A program made the translations under genes and the position numbers. The notes below the pieces were generated by a model that had not been told where the DNA came from, did no database searches, and saw nothing but the letters and a program-made list of their open reading frames with translations. From contig NC_045142.1 in the NCBI RefSeq assembly GCF_008831285.2, positions 7,914,713 to 7,974,712 on the forward strand: DNA of 60,000 bases, given 5' to 3'. The DNA is from Nymphaea colorata (taxonomy: Eukaryota > Streptophyta > Magnoliopsida > Nymphaeales > Nymphaeaceae). This document shows positions 38,688-49,138 of the stretch, one piece after another; the stretch's first letter is position 1, and each line of letters begins with the position of its first letter.

Positions 38688-40240
38688 ACTCCCAAGCAGA
38701 AAACAATTGCCGGGAACACGTAAACATCCTTGAAGCCAAAATGCTTGATGCATTTTCGTCAGTCTTGCCATCAATCTCGAGTTTCCAAAGTTGATCTAGA
38801 GCATAGCATTAAGCATAAAGAACTCCTCATTATTTCAATACTTAACTATTTTTGAGCTTTCATATGCACCAATTTAGTCTTGATCTTTAGTTTTCTTTTA
38901 ACTTTGGCCGCCAAAAAGCTAAAAAATTTGGCTGCGATATTCAAAAAAGAACATAAAGCTTTACCCCAAAGATCTTGGACTGCATTGATGCTTGGTGTGA
39001 TCTCATTGTTAACGTAAAAATTGGTTTGTTGATCAAACCAGCTTAGCCGCTCACTTGGTAAAACAGCCAATTCAGAGATCCAACCGTGAATTATTGAAAT
39101 TTGATTCAAAATAATAGATAAAAATTTCATTCAAAATTGAAAAAAATTATGAAAGAGCAAGTAAAGAGGCAGAAATTCGTTATTTCCCCTTTCATGATTT
39201 CTAACTATCGAAAGAAACTCTCAAGAAACCGCCACCTAAAAAAAGAAACAAGCAGAAAAATACCCCCAAGAGAGAGCAGTTCTTATCATTTATGTCTAAA
39301 AATAATGTTTTTCCTTTAATAGGTGGCTCTCTAAGCATTGTTAAGTTAGAAGGCAATGTGCATTGAGACATTTCACTTGCGATGAAATATAATAAGTAGG
39401 TTAATCTAAAAAATTTGAAATTGAACAATAATTTTTTTAATTATTCAAATGTAAATATTTTTTTTCTAAAAAAAATAAAAAAATGAAAATAACAAAGAAA
39501 ATAACTTATGGCACTGTTAATGGGTCATAGTTCAGATCCAATCCAACAGATTAATTTAGGCCGACTTTGATAACACGGATCGTGACTACAGTGGGCGACA
39601 CAAAAATGTCAAAAAGTTTCGGTTTTCATAATTTACGAAGTGACGCCCAATTTTTGAAGAATAACAATGTGATACCCAAATTTGAATTTCTTTCTTAGAG
39701 CTACCTGACTTGTACGTCAGAAAAGAAGTCCTAGAAAAGAGTTTAAAATTAAGCATGCTTTTGTCATACCGCCAAAAGTTCGGCGCTGCCTCAAAATTTT
39801 TCTATTTTCTCGTACAACAAAGAAAAAAGACCAAAGTAGCCTTGGTGCCTGCTTAGGCAATAATGCCCTTTCTAGTTAGTTAGTAGTTACTCCTAAACAA
39901 GTAACATCACTGATCCGACAAGTTAATGAAAATTGGGTTCTCAACATTTTAATTGACAACATTTTAATTGATAAGTATACTGTTTCCTAGTTATTATGTC
40001 TTAAAAAAAGGAGCGAAGCTATATTTAGGTCTTGGATTTCTTTATTATTATTATTGTTTGAAATCACATATAAATTTTAAAAAATTTACTTACTTTATAT
40101 AATTTTTTTAAAAAATAGTATTTCCATGTTAGTTAAAATTTAAAAACTTCACTATTTCTAAACGTTGAAAGCAAGTCTTGCGCCGCCAGATAGTGATATG
40201 CGATGCACCACATTTTTCCGGTCAGAGAATCCGAATTTTA
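38688..40240. other. Intergenic upstream of the PWWP promoter
   Basis: AT-rich; no gene or strong repeat recognised. GC content rises sharply from about 40240. Confidence 0.55.
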
Positions 40241-40507
40241 GGGGCATTTTCGTCTAGTTTTTTAGATTTTCCCAGCCTCTGCAACGTTGCCCGCCAAAGG
40301 GCCCCAACGCTTTCGGGTTGTCCCCGAAAAGACCTCCGTACGGAATCCCTTTCGAGGCGGCAAAGTTTTCTCCGCTCGGCGGTAAAAATTTTCCTCCGAA
40401 ATTTCAAAAGCGGGGAAAGGATCGCAGTGAAATGACGGAAACGCCCTCCGTTCGGTCGGCCTTCGGGTATAGCGGCAGCTCATCGAGCGGATAGGTTTTC
40501 TCGGTTT

Positions 40508-40515
40508 TTATATAG
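40508..40515 (+). promoter_or_regulatory. TATA box of the PWWP gene
   Basis: TTATATAG sits about 40-50 bp ahead of a CT-rich leader start and 425 bp before the ATG. It follows a GC-rich promoter stretch (about 40240-40450) that stands out from the AT-rich upstream DNA. Spacing and context fit a plant TATA promoter on the plus strand. Confidence 0.6.
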
Positions 40516-40553
40516 TGACGAACTACTTTTTCCCCAACTAATTTTCCCTAGGG

Positions 40554-40561
40554 CTCTCTCT

Positions 40562-40595
<34 letters not shown>
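40554..40595 (+). repeat. (CT)n tract in the PWWP gene leader
   Basis: CTCTCTCTAG followed by a pure CT run to 40595. Pyrimidine-rich CT tracts at or just after the start site are common in plant leaders (Y patches). It is immediately downstream of the TATA box. Confidence 0.75.
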
Positions 40596-40597
<2 letters not shown>

Positions 40598-40612
40598 AAA
40601 TCGAGGACCGCC

Positions 40613-40630
40613 ATGATTGAGCAAGCTTGA
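40613..40630 (+). promoter_or_regulatory. Five-codon uORF in the PWWP gene leader
   Basis: ATG ATT GAG CAA GCT TGA lies in the presumed first leader exon, downstream of the TATA box and CT tract. It should be present in any mRNA starting at that promoter and could reduce initiation at the main ATG. Confidence 0.5.
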
Positions 40631-40664
40631 GGTTTGAAGGCCTTCTCCTGAGACACATAGAGAG

Positions 40665-40922
40665 GTACTATCATCATTACCGTCATCGCTAATCGTCGTC
40701 GTCATCGTGTTCTTTTGTTTCTTTTCTTCCGAATTTAGGGTTTTCGTTCGTGTTTCTTTTTTTTTTTCTTGGTTTGCTGTTGTGGTTAATTATGTTTCTA
40801 TTTTCTAGGGGTTTTGTCTTCTCCGTCTTCGTCCTCGTCTTTGTCTTCTGCTTGTTGTGGCTGGCTCCTTCTTCGGGAGTTTGGTGGTCGGGGGAGTTAG
40901 GGTTAGGGTTTCTTCTTCCCAG
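40665..40922 (+). other. Putative 5' UTR intron of the PWWP gene
   Basis: Donor AGAG|GTACTA at 40665 and acceptor CTTCTTCCCAG ending at 40922, with a T-rich interior. It contains two telobox-like motifs: TTTAGGGTTT at 40734-40743 and TTAGGGTTAGGGTTT at 40897-40911. A leader intron is inferred from splice-site quality only. If unspliced, further upstream ATGs would enter the mRNA. Confidence 0.5.
40897..40911 (+). promoter_or_regulatory. Double telobox just upstream of the PWWP start codon
   Basis: TTAGGGTTAGGGTTT is two overlapping telomere-repeat units, 29 bp before the ATG; a second telobox lies at 40734-40743. Teloboxes in plant 5' regions are known binding sites for TRB (telomere repeat binding) proteins and are common in expressed genes. 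Confidence 0.6.
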
Positions 40923-40925
40923 TCT

Positions 40926-40943
40926 ATGCTGCTGGCGCCATGA
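40926..40943 (+). promoter_or_regulatory. uORF overlapping the PWWP start codon (ATGA overlap)
   Basis: ATG CTG CTG GCG CCA TGA: a five-codon uORF whose stop codon TGA (41-43) overlaps the main ATG (40-42) by two bases. It lies right after the putative leader-intron acceptor at 40922, so it would be in the spliced mRNA. Confidence 0.55.
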
Positions 40944-43900
40944 ATGGTCTCGTCGACGGTCCGGATTTGAACAAGGAGGTCGTGGTGGGCGAGAAGGATG
41001 AAAATTATAAGTTAAGTGTTGGGCGCAGGGAGGAAACCGTTGAGAAGCACGTACCGGCCGAGCGTGCGGCTTGTGAAGGTTCCGGCGGGGAAGGTGATCC
41101 GGATGAAAAGATGGAGCACGCCCCTCAGGGTGGTGGGAGCGAAGCGAAGGATGAGTTCGTGTGTGTCGCGGAGTCGTCTGCGCTCGTTCCTGATGGAGAG
41201 GGCGGTGCCGGTAACGAGGTGGTGGTGAAGGCGCCTGTTGAAGTTGTCCAGGTAGTTAGTGAAGGTCTGGCTGAGGGAGCTGTACCATTGGAAGAGAGAG
41301 CCGATGTAAAGGACGGTGGTGGGGATGAAGTGGCAAACGCACCCATTCCCGACGGGGCAGCGAGTGTGGCTGTACCAGATGGACGGGGCGATGTCTCTGA
41401 CCCTGTGACGGAGAAAGTTGCGGAAGTGGTCCGTGAAGGTGTGATCGAGGAGGTCGTAGTGGTGGTGGAAAAGCGTGTTGAAGTGGAAACCATTTGTGGG
41501 GATATTGACGGGAACAACCTTGGGAATTCGAATATCGAGGATAATAATTCTGCAGATGAACCAAAAGATCTTTCCGTTGATGATGATCCGAAGAAGCAGA
41601 AAATTGCAGATGTCAATGCAAGTGCACAGGCGGGGTTTGGTCTTGCAACAGGAGTAGGGAGTTCAGACGTTGAGAATGATGGAGTCAAGCTTGATCAAAC
41701 GGCTGAAGATAAGGCTAAGGGGCCTGATTTTGCGGTTGGCGGAGAAGGGAGTTCAAGCTTTGAGGTAGTGAAGCTTGATCAAACAGCTGAAGATAAGACT
41801 AAGGGGGCTGATTTTGCGGGTGGCGGTTCTGCAGATTTGGGCAAGGCTCAAGCTGCGGCTGCGGTTGTGGAGGTGACTCGTTTGGAAAAGATTGAGGTTG
41901 TTGAGTCAGAGCTTATTGCCGTCGGTGATGGTTCTGATTTAGTTGTGGCAAAGGCTAGCGTGTCATCTGGAGTTACGAATGTAGATCATGTCTCTCCTGA
42001 TGGCAGTGAAAAAGCTGAGGAATCGCGGAAAGAAGATGACGGTTCAGCGGCAGAACAGAGTAACGGGACTAGTGTTAGTCCTGCAGAAGAGCACGCGGAA
42101 GTCCCCTTGCCTGATAGGAACGATGATAGGTTGGTACAAACCACTGGAACCGAGGGTATTGCCTGTCAGGACGAGGGTTCTGGTGGCGAAGGTGGAGGAG
42201 CAAATGCATTGCATGAACATGAAGATGAAAATGCTAAAGAACAAACTTTGAACTTGGAGAGTAACGTTGACCATTCCAAGAATGTCGCTGTAACTTCTTC
42301 TCTGGCTGAGGCTTCGAGCATGGATGGTCAGCATAGCGGTACAGGTGGCAATCCAACGGATAACAATACCTTGGATGATGGCAAGCTTACAAGCTCTGTG
42401 TCAGATGGCTTGCATAATGCTCGAGCTGATGATTCTAAGGTGAACGACTCATTGGCTGGCGAGACTCAGAACAATGGTGGTATCGAGACAAACGGAAATG
42501 CAGATGTGGGACATCAAAATGTCAAAAAGGAAGATTCCGCCCTTGGGAAGCATGACGTTACAGCGGATGGGGATGAGAGTGAGGAAGCTAAGAGCGATGA
42601 AAAGATTGAACTGGTTGAATCCATCTCTGAAGAAAAATCTGATGATCATGTAGCTGGCATGGACCAAGCTGATGATGTTAGTGATGAAAAGGTGCATGAA
42701 AGCAAAGACATGGAAACTGACGAAGGCTTTGAAGATGACGAAGTGCACGAAATGTCGTATTTTGAGGAGGTCCTCCCTGAGGACGTCCTGTCTCAAGAGG
42801 ATACTTTTTCTGTTGGCGACATAATATGGGGAAAAATAAGGAGTCATCCGTGGTGGCCTGGCCAGATATTCGATGCCTCAGATTCATCTGAAAAGGCATT
42901 AAAATATTCGAAAAGGGATACTTTTTTGATAGCTTACTTTGGGGACCGCACTTTTGCATGGTGTGATGAGTCTCAGTTGAAATCATTTTGGACAAACTTT
43001 GCAAGGATGGAAAAACAGAGTAGTTCTAATGCGTTTCTTAATGCCATGGATTGTGCGTTGGAAGAAGTTGCTAGGCGGACAGAGCTGGGGGTGACATGCA
43101 GCTGTTTCCCAGAAGAAGCCTATAAGAAGCTTAAGAGCCCTGAGGTTGAGAATGCAGGCATACGTGAAGGAATAACTGTACCAGACGATGTTGGGAGGTC
43201 TTTGTCGGTTGCATCATTTAAGCCAGAGAAATTTCTTGAATATGTCAAAGAGTTGGCTTTGTTTTCCCCCAAGAAGCGCACTAACAGGTTGGAACTTACA
43301 TTTGTTCAAGCTCAGTTATCTGCATTTTACTCTGCCAAAGGGTATTTAAATCTTCCAGCATTTCATATTTATGGAGGATTATCTGGTGATGAGACTGGCC
43401 TTTCACCCTTGAAAGAATCTCGTTCTGGAGGTTCTGTTGGCATTGCTACCCCGAGTCCAAGAAGGGAGGAGCCAACAACTCCTGCATCACTTGCAGAAGG
43501 TGGAGAAGGGAAAAGCCATGCTAGTTCATCTCGGAAACGGAAACGACTTCTAGAAGAGAGTCCACATCGTAGTAGAAAACAGAGGAGCCTAGCTGAGCTG
43601 ATGGATATGAAAGGCCGACAAAGGAAAAGCCAGAAATCCAAGTCTGTCTCACCATCTAGTGAGAAGAAAAAGGACTCTGAGTCGGTTTTGCTGTCAAGTG
43701 GAAAAAAAAGCCAGAAATTTGAGTCTTCCTTGTCTAGTGGGAAGAAGAAGCCGAAATCTGAGTCTAAACTTTCTAGTGGAAAGAAAAACCAGAAATCTAA
43801 GTCCATTTCACCATCTAGTGGAAAGAAGAAGAAAGACTCAGATTCAGCGGAATTCTCTCATAGAAGAGGGCGAAGAAGGTCTATTTCTGGAGATGCGGAA

Positions 43901-45283
43901 ACTACTGGAGAGGAAGCACTTGATGCTGCAAGTAGTGGCAAAGGAAAGAAGTCAAAGACTGGCTCTAATGCTAGAGAGACTTCTAAAAAGAAGAGAAGAA
44001 GATTTGACTCTTGTGAGAATGTTGAAACTGCTGGGGAGGAGGCTCCTGATGATGTAAGTGGTGGTGTATCAAAAGCTAGCAAGAAGCCTAAATCTAGGTT
44101 GGTTTCGCCACCTAGTGGTAAAAGACAGGAAAAGGATGATACTATAGCTACGCCTGGAGATTCTACCCAAAAGAAAAGGATCTCCAATTTGTCAGGTAAT
44201 ATTGATGCTGAAACTCCCCCCTTGCAGAAGTCCTTCAAGATAGGAGACCGCATCACTAAGGTTGCTAGCCAACTCACAGGTCCTCCGATCATTAAGTGCA
44301 ATAGTGATGCTTCTCAAAAGGATCTTACTGATGTCAAGATCGTGAAGGATAATAGGAGAGGCAGTGCTACCCCACTGACACCTAGAGCCAGTTCTGATAA
44401 AAAAAAAGGGGTCCCAAGGATAGATTCTTCTTCTGATGAAATGTTAGCTTTACTTGGTACAGCTGCGGAGAATCCTCTAAAAGGAATAGATTCATCATCT
44501 GAAGTAATTGATTTTTTCACAGACTTCAGGAGTTCACTTTATGAAAAAGGTTCATCCAATAAGAGGTATAAGAAGTCAGTAGAAAAACGGGATCAAGACC
44601 AGAAATCAGGTGGGAAAACATCTTCCGATTCACAATCTGAAGGGAAGAAGTCATCGGATGCCAAACCCAGGAAAGGCAAATCTGCTGGCTCTAAAACTAC
44701 TGTTGATTATAGCAGCCCAGAAGAAGGATCGTCAAAAACTGGGCAGAAAAGGAAAGCTAAATCCTCTAAAGAAAGTCCGGTAAAGAAACAAAAGTTTACT
44801 TCTCAACAATCAACATCTCCTTCGGTAGGGTTAAAGCGTGACTCTGAGAGGGAACCAGCAGTGGGTGTAACCGACTCGGAATTGAGTAAAGACTTGCAAG
44901 AGGAAAACAGGACAGGCAATTTGGATGAGAAATCTGGTGAAGAATGCTCTCCTACAGCACTAATATTGACATTTACTGAAGGGGATACCCTTCCCTCAGA
45001 AGCTGATTTAAGTAGAATATTTAGCCGATATGGCCCCCTTGAAGAGTCAGAAACTGAAGTTCTTAGGAAGACCAGCCGTGCCAGGGTGGTCTTCAAGAAA
45101 CGTCCAGATGCAGAAGTTGCTTTCAGCAGTGCTGGTAAATTCAGCATTTTTGGACCGTCACTTGTCAGTTACAGGCTTAGGTATCTTTCTTCAACATCCA
45201 AAGATTCTCCAAGATCTGCAATGCGGGGCATAAAAGAAGCCGCATCTGCAGATGGAAATATAAAGTCTCCGTTTCCTGGATAA
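40940..45283 (+). CDS. PWWP domain-containing protein, PDP-type (1447 aa, intronless coding exon)
   Basis: Nuclear chromatin reader candidate. The first ~620 residues are acidic, low-complexity and probably disordered, with a duplicated VKLDQTAEDK-KG-DFA segment (from nt ~41685 and ~41767). A PWWP domain follows at about 624-720, with FSVGDIIWGKIRSHPWWPGQ (W638, W639 in the signature) and TFLIAYFGDRTFAWC. Residues ~860-1335 are basic and Ser/Lys-rich, including four to five SSGKK-type repeats at ~901-968, as in NLS- and DNA-binding tails. An RRM-like C-terminal module (~1341-1418, LILTFTEGDTLPSEADLSRIF and RARVVFKKRPDAEVAF) is typical of plant PDP1/PDP2-like proteins. Arabidopsis PDPs belong to the PEAT complex (PWWP, EPC-related, ARID, TRB). 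The protein is longer than Arabidopsis PDP1, mainly in its N-terminal part. Start chosen at GCGCCATGAATGG, the first long-frame ATG. Confidence 0.93.
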   Translation: MNGLVDGPDLNKEVVVGEKDENYKLSVGRREETVEKHVPAERAACEGSGGEGDPDEKMEHAPQGGGSEAKDEFVCVAESSALVPDGEGGAGNEVVVKAPVEVVQVVSEGLAEGAVPLEERADVKDGGGDEVANAPIPDGAASVAVPDGRGDVSDPVTEKVAEVVREGVIEEVVVVVEKRVEVETICGDIDGNNLGNSNIEDNNSADEPKDLSVDDDPKKQKIADVNASAQAGFGLATGVGSSDVENDGVKLDQTAEDKAKGPDFAVGGEGSSSFEVVKLDQTAEDKTKGADFAGGGSADLGKAQAAAAVVEVTRLEKIEVVESELIAVGDGSDLVVAKASVSSGVTNVDHVSPDGSEKAEESRKEDDGSAAEQSNGTSVSPAEEHAEVPLPDRNDDRLVQTTGTEGIACQDEGSGGEGGGANALHEHEDENAKEQTLNLESNVDHSKNVAVTSSLAEASSMDGQHSGTGGNPTDNNTLDDGKLTSSVSDGLHNARADDSKVNDSLAGETQNNGGIETNGNADVGHQNVKKEDSALGKHDVTADGDESEEAKSDEKIELVESISEEKSDDHVAGMDQADDVSDEKVHESKDMETDEGFEDDEVHEMSYFEEVLPEDVLSQEDTFSVGDIIWGKIRSHPWWPGQIFDASDSSEKALKYSKRDTFLIAYFGDRTFAWCDESQLKSFWTNFARMEKQSSSNAFLNAMDCALEEVARRTELGVTCSCFPEEAYKKLKSPEVENAGIREGITVPDDVGRSLSVASFKPEKFLEYVKELALFSPKKRTNRLELTFVQAQLSAFYSAKGYLNLPAFHIYGGLSGDETGLSPLKESRSGGSVGIATPSPRREEPTTPASLAEGGEGKSHASSSRKRKRLLEESPHRSRKQRSLAELMDMKGRQRKSQKSKSVSPSSEKKKDSESVLLSSGKKSQKFESSLSSGKKKPKSESKLSSGKKNQKSKSISPSSGKKKKDSDSAEFSHRRGRRRSISGDAETTGEEALDAASSGKGKKSKTGSNARETSKKKRRRFDSCENVETAGEEAPDDVSGGVSKASKKPKSRLVSPPSGKRQEKDDTIATPGDSTQKKRISNLSGNIDAETPPLQKSFKIGDRITKVASQLTGPPIIKCNSDASQKDLTDVKIVKDNRRGSATPLTPRASSDKKKGVPRIDSSSDEMLALLGTAAENPLKGIDSSSEVIDFFTDFRSSLYEKGSSNKRYKKSVEKRDQDQKSGGKTSSDSQSEGKKSSDAKPRKGKSAGSKTTVDYSSPEEGSSKTGQKRKAKSSKESPVKKQKFTSQQSTSPSVGLKRDSEREPAVGVTDSELSKDLQEENRTGNLDEKSGEECSPTALILTFTEGDTLPSEADLSRIFSRYGPLEESETEVLRKTSRARVVFKKRPDAEVAFSSAGKFSIFGPSLVSYRLRYLSSTSKDSPRSAMRGIKEAASADGNIKSPFPG

Positions 45284-45790
45284 GATGAGATAAGGACTGC
45301 AGGTATTTGTTATACCTATTCTCTGCTCACGCTTCTACTTCAGCAATATGTATTGATGTATTTGTTTAACATAGTTTTTTAGTATTCTGATGTTCTGATA
45401 GTGTGTATTGCAGGCAAAGTGCAAAATTAATGAACTGGAGACTCATATCATCATCAGTATGTCATGTTCAACGATGGTAAGGACGAAGGTGTATTTAACG
45501 AAGGGAGCTCCTTGGACAGTTAGGATGTTTCAGACGCTGTAGTTAGCTGACGGTTTTCTCCCCATCCTGTACCTTTTGTTGGATTAGGTATCATCATCAT
45601 GCCATTGGCATGTATTTACATGTACTCAGTCGGAGCAATGTATACAGAATGTACCTTGAAATTGCAGTTGGATGAATATCTGACAGCTTTGTCACGTTCA
45701 TGGTCCAAATTTTCACCTGCAGGGGACCTATGTTGTACTATGTTCTTGTGGCCATTTTACAGCATTTTCAGCTTTTTTAGTAATAAATCC
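45284..45790 (+). terminator. PWWP gene 3' UTR and candidate poly(A) signal
   Basis: Non-coding after the stop. AATAAA at 45782-45787 (TTAGTAATAAATCC) is the first canonical signal seen; plant genes also use weaker sites, so an earlier end is possible. Confidence 0.4.
45303..45413 (+). other. Putative 3' UTR intron of the PWWP gene
   Basis: Twenty bases after the TAA there is a good donor (CTGCAG|GTATTTG), and at 45413 a good acceptor (TGTGTATTGCAG|GC) with a T-rich run between. The 111-bp size suits a plant intron. Inferred from splice signals only. Confidence 0.45.
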
Positions 45791-45799
45791 AAGTGCCTT

Positions 45800-48000
45800 G
45801 CTGCTAACATATCTTTTGCTAAGCACGATGCTTTGGACCAATTGCCTTCATCCTGAAGCAAGCGCTAGTACTTAATTCTGCTTCTTGTTTTATGTTCATC
45901 TTTGATAACTTCATTTGATTGCAATTTCTGTTGTTGAGATTCCGTATTTTTTTTCAGCTACAAATACCTGAGTAATTAAAGACTCTTTTACCCAAATGGC
46001 TAGAAAACAGTGTTAGTTTTAGCATATAGATGAGTTGTCTCATTCAATTGTTTCTGTGACTGCGTGTTTGCCATGATATGCAATGGGTGGGCTGCTGAAG
46101 CTAAATGTTGCCTGGTTTTGCCTTTTTTAGTTAGGTTTTTGTTTTGGTCAAGATCACCAGGGAGTGATTTGGGATGTCCTCCTGAAGCTGGTGGTTATCT
46201 ATCATTGATCAATAATGCAAGGAGGTACTTGATTTCCTTGCAGTTCGAAGCTGAGCTTGGAATGCCTATGTCATGGATATGGCCAAAGTCGTGGGTACGG
46301 TCAACATATCCTATACCAGTTCTTGCCAAGTTTTGAAACAGGTCATTTTTCTCCAAAACCTTAAAGGCTTTTTAGTATTCTGTCAGTTTGGTAATACTGT
46401 TTCCTTTTTTGTTTTCCCCCCTATTGGCACCATTTAATTTTAAATGGTATCATGACATGTTTTTTCAATTGTATGTGTAATCTTGCCCCTGCGTCTAAGA
46501 GTTTCTAGCAATGATCCGCACCTGAGTGTGCTCCTGCGCCCACTGAGATTACGGATCTGGTCCAGGATTGTGCCCTGGTTGCTGCACCATGATCGGTAAA
46601 GTCACGAGACTGCCAGGGGCAAGTGTATGCTATCACGTGTATGTAGTATGTGAGAACCGGCAACCTGGTCCTTGTTCAAGCTTAGAAATCCCTGTAGCAG
46701 CTTGTTGTGGTCAGTTGTTGGTGGTTGTGCTGCCTAAGCATTTTAGATGAAATTATTTTGAAATAAAGGTGGAGTCGCGTTGAAGTTGCTGAATGTATTG
46801 ACAAGTTTCAATAATCGATCTTCAAGATTACCACGCATGACTTGGTATCCAGTGCACTTTTTTTCAGTGGTCTCTTACGTTGCAGAGAAAAATGTTTGGC
46901 CTAGTAGATATACCACGAGGAAGGTGGAAATCAATCTATTAAGGTGAAGTGTGTGCTACTGAATCCGTAGAATGATCTAACGGCCCGGAAGCAGTGCGGT
47001 TCGCAGGTAGTATGCTTAGTCCGTTTATTTGGATGGAGGGTCATGGAAGATTCAAGGATCTTCATCCTTTCTTGGGTGGCAAAGTGTAATATGGTAGATG
47101 TGTTTTTTGGCGTTTCATGATTGATGAGATGGTGCTGGTCCTGCTGGATACTGGAATGAACATCTGAAAGCTGAGATTTATTTGTGTTCTGATGAAGGGA
47201 TGCTTGATGAAGTTGACATATGACTGTTTTCTGATGAAGAGCTTGCTGCTGAAGCTGGTAATTCAGGGTATGCTGCGTATGCTTGCATCCACACTTTTGC
47301 CTGCCTTCTTTGTTCTCTGTGGCTGTACTAGTTCTCTAACCCTGGACCTTTCATTAACACCACCTGCTTTGCTTTTGTGAATGCATTCAGGCTTCAACCA
47401 GCTCTACGGTAATCCTAATAACTAAGGCTGCGACATCTGCTTGCACGCAACTGTTTGATTGCCTACCCTCAGGTCTGCTTGCTTTGACGATACGCCTTGT
47501 GGTTAATATATGTAATTTCTAGAGATGACCTTAAATCTCCAGTTTTCTTTTTAGTTTTTGTTAGATTGTTCGTTTTGGGGTGAGTAGCGGGTTGCTTGGA
47601 GTAGTGCATTCACATTTAAGGGCTCAAGAAAGTAGCACCTACTGGACTAGAATCGAAGCAAAAACATGCTATGAACATTTGCTGCCCTGACTAGCTATAC
47701 TATGCATGAGGCCTTTTTTTTTTTTCTGTTCTATACGTGCTAATTTGATTTAGATTTGTGAACCCTGAACTTGGTATATATTAGAATTTTAATCCCCCCA
47801 CCCAGAAAAGAAAAGAAAAGAAAAGAAAGCTCAACTTTTAATGTGGTTGCAGAAACAGGCTAAATGAAAGGTATTCAATGATTAATAGTTTTGTTATATC
47901 AGAACTTCGGCACTTTCTTGTTGTAAACGAAAAAGTTCGGAAATTTCTTTGTTACTGACCTTCCAGATTACTGGGGGAAAATACTTTTTCGCATGGCGAA
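45800..48000. other. Intergenic, moderate GC, nothing recognised
   Basis: Composition is closer to transcribed DNA than the AT-rich deserts, and an unannotated non-coding transcript is possible. I found no coding family, tRNA or splice-linked ORFs. CTGATGAAG motifs at 47.1-47.25 kb do not build a credible snoRNA. Confidence 0.4.
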
Positions 48001-48023
48001 GTCGATACTGCCGAATGCTGGAT

Positions 48024-48082
48024 AATATTTAAAAATGTCACTAAAAAAACAAAATATTTAAAAATGTCACTAAAAAAACAAT
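48024..48082 (+). repeat. 29-bp tandem duplication
   Basis: AATATTTAAAAATGTCACTA begins at 48024 and 48053; the two units are essentially identical. Confidence 0.9.
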
Positions 48083-48354
48083 AAGTTGTTGCTAAGACCA
48101 TCATAAACCATTGATGCATTGTAAATTGCACAAATATAATGGTTTTTTTAATAATAAATTTTGAAATTTTAATAATAAATTTAATCATCCCTTGAGGTGC
48201 AACCTGACCCACAGGGTCTAAGGATGTTTTGGGATCTGGAACCTGAGTAATTCTACAATTTGATCATTTTTTAGGTCCAGCGTCACGTGCGTGCATGGCA
48301 GTTACCTATGCTAGTCTTTTAAAAGTTTTTTTATTTTTAAATAAAAATCTTAAA

Positions 48355-48358
<4 letters not shown>

Positions 48359-48402
<44 letters not shown>

Positions 48403-48450
48403 TGCTCAAATTTTGTTTAAATTAATTTTTCTGGCTCTACCACTGCGTGT
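48359..48450. repeat. (TA)n tract next to a TCTGGCTCTACCACTG element end
   Basis: TA run 48359-48398. AATTTTTCTGGCTCTACCACTG (to about 48446) is the complement of the CAGTGG-GGAGCCAG type of TIR at 35.51 kb, so this is probably one end of a decayed hAT-like element. Confidence 0.45.
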
Positions 48451-48475
48451 GTGTGCCTCCATTTCACTACGTGTG

Positions 48476-48595
48476 CCACCATTTGTGATTAAAGAAACAT
48501 AGCTCGGGGTTTGAATGGGAGATGCGTTTGCTTCTGCCACAATTTGTAATCCAAGAAGCATAGCCTGGAGCTTGAATGGGAGATGTGTTTGATTA
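48476..48595 (+). repeat. 61-bp tandem duplication
   Basis: CCACCATTTGTGATTAAAGA... and CCACAATTTGTAATCCAAGA..., both followed by CATAGC and TTGAATGGGAGATG. Confidence 0.85.
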
Positions 48596-49138
48596 TGTGC
48601 AGGGGTGAAGGGAGGGGGATGACCATTGTTTGGATTCGAATTCAGTTTGACCTTACTCGAATCCAGAAGTTAAACTGTTTCTCTAAAAAAACATCTTAAC
48701 TTATGTACCACTAACTCGCTTCAGTTGTGCTATACTTCTTGGGGCTGAACTAATCAACAATTTCCGGTATTTTCAGGTGTTTATATCTCACCTTTGAAGA
48801 AGGGAAAAGTGGAATAAGCTGACACTCCATTAGAGCGTCTCAAACATCTCCGTATAACAATTCCTGGCATATCGTACTGCTGTCGTTACCATTCTTAAGG
48901 AAGTTTCAAGTTCTATCTGACGCCGATTTAGTGATTCTCAAATGCTAATACAGGTGGTGAGCAGCGAAACGTGAAATGTAAAAGGTGTTGTGTTGAGATA
49001 CGTTTCAATCTTGAAATTCCTGTTGTTTTCTGTTTGTTGTTGTTTATTTCGTAAGTTTGGTACTTGAGGATCACCTTTAGTTAAAATACGAACATAAAAG
49101 ACTATTTTTATTTAATAGCTTAAAATATAAGAGAAATT

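Noticed and set aside
43369-44301. Long antisense open frames under the PWWP gene (145 and 147 aa)
   Set aside because: They are shadows of the Ser/Lys-rich plus-strand coding sequence, with no start context or family content.
47110-47260. Possible box C/D snoRNA (TGATGA and CTGA motifs)
   Set aside because: Spacing between boxes is wrong, no convincing terminal stem, and the motif is part of a repeated CTGATGAAG phrase.
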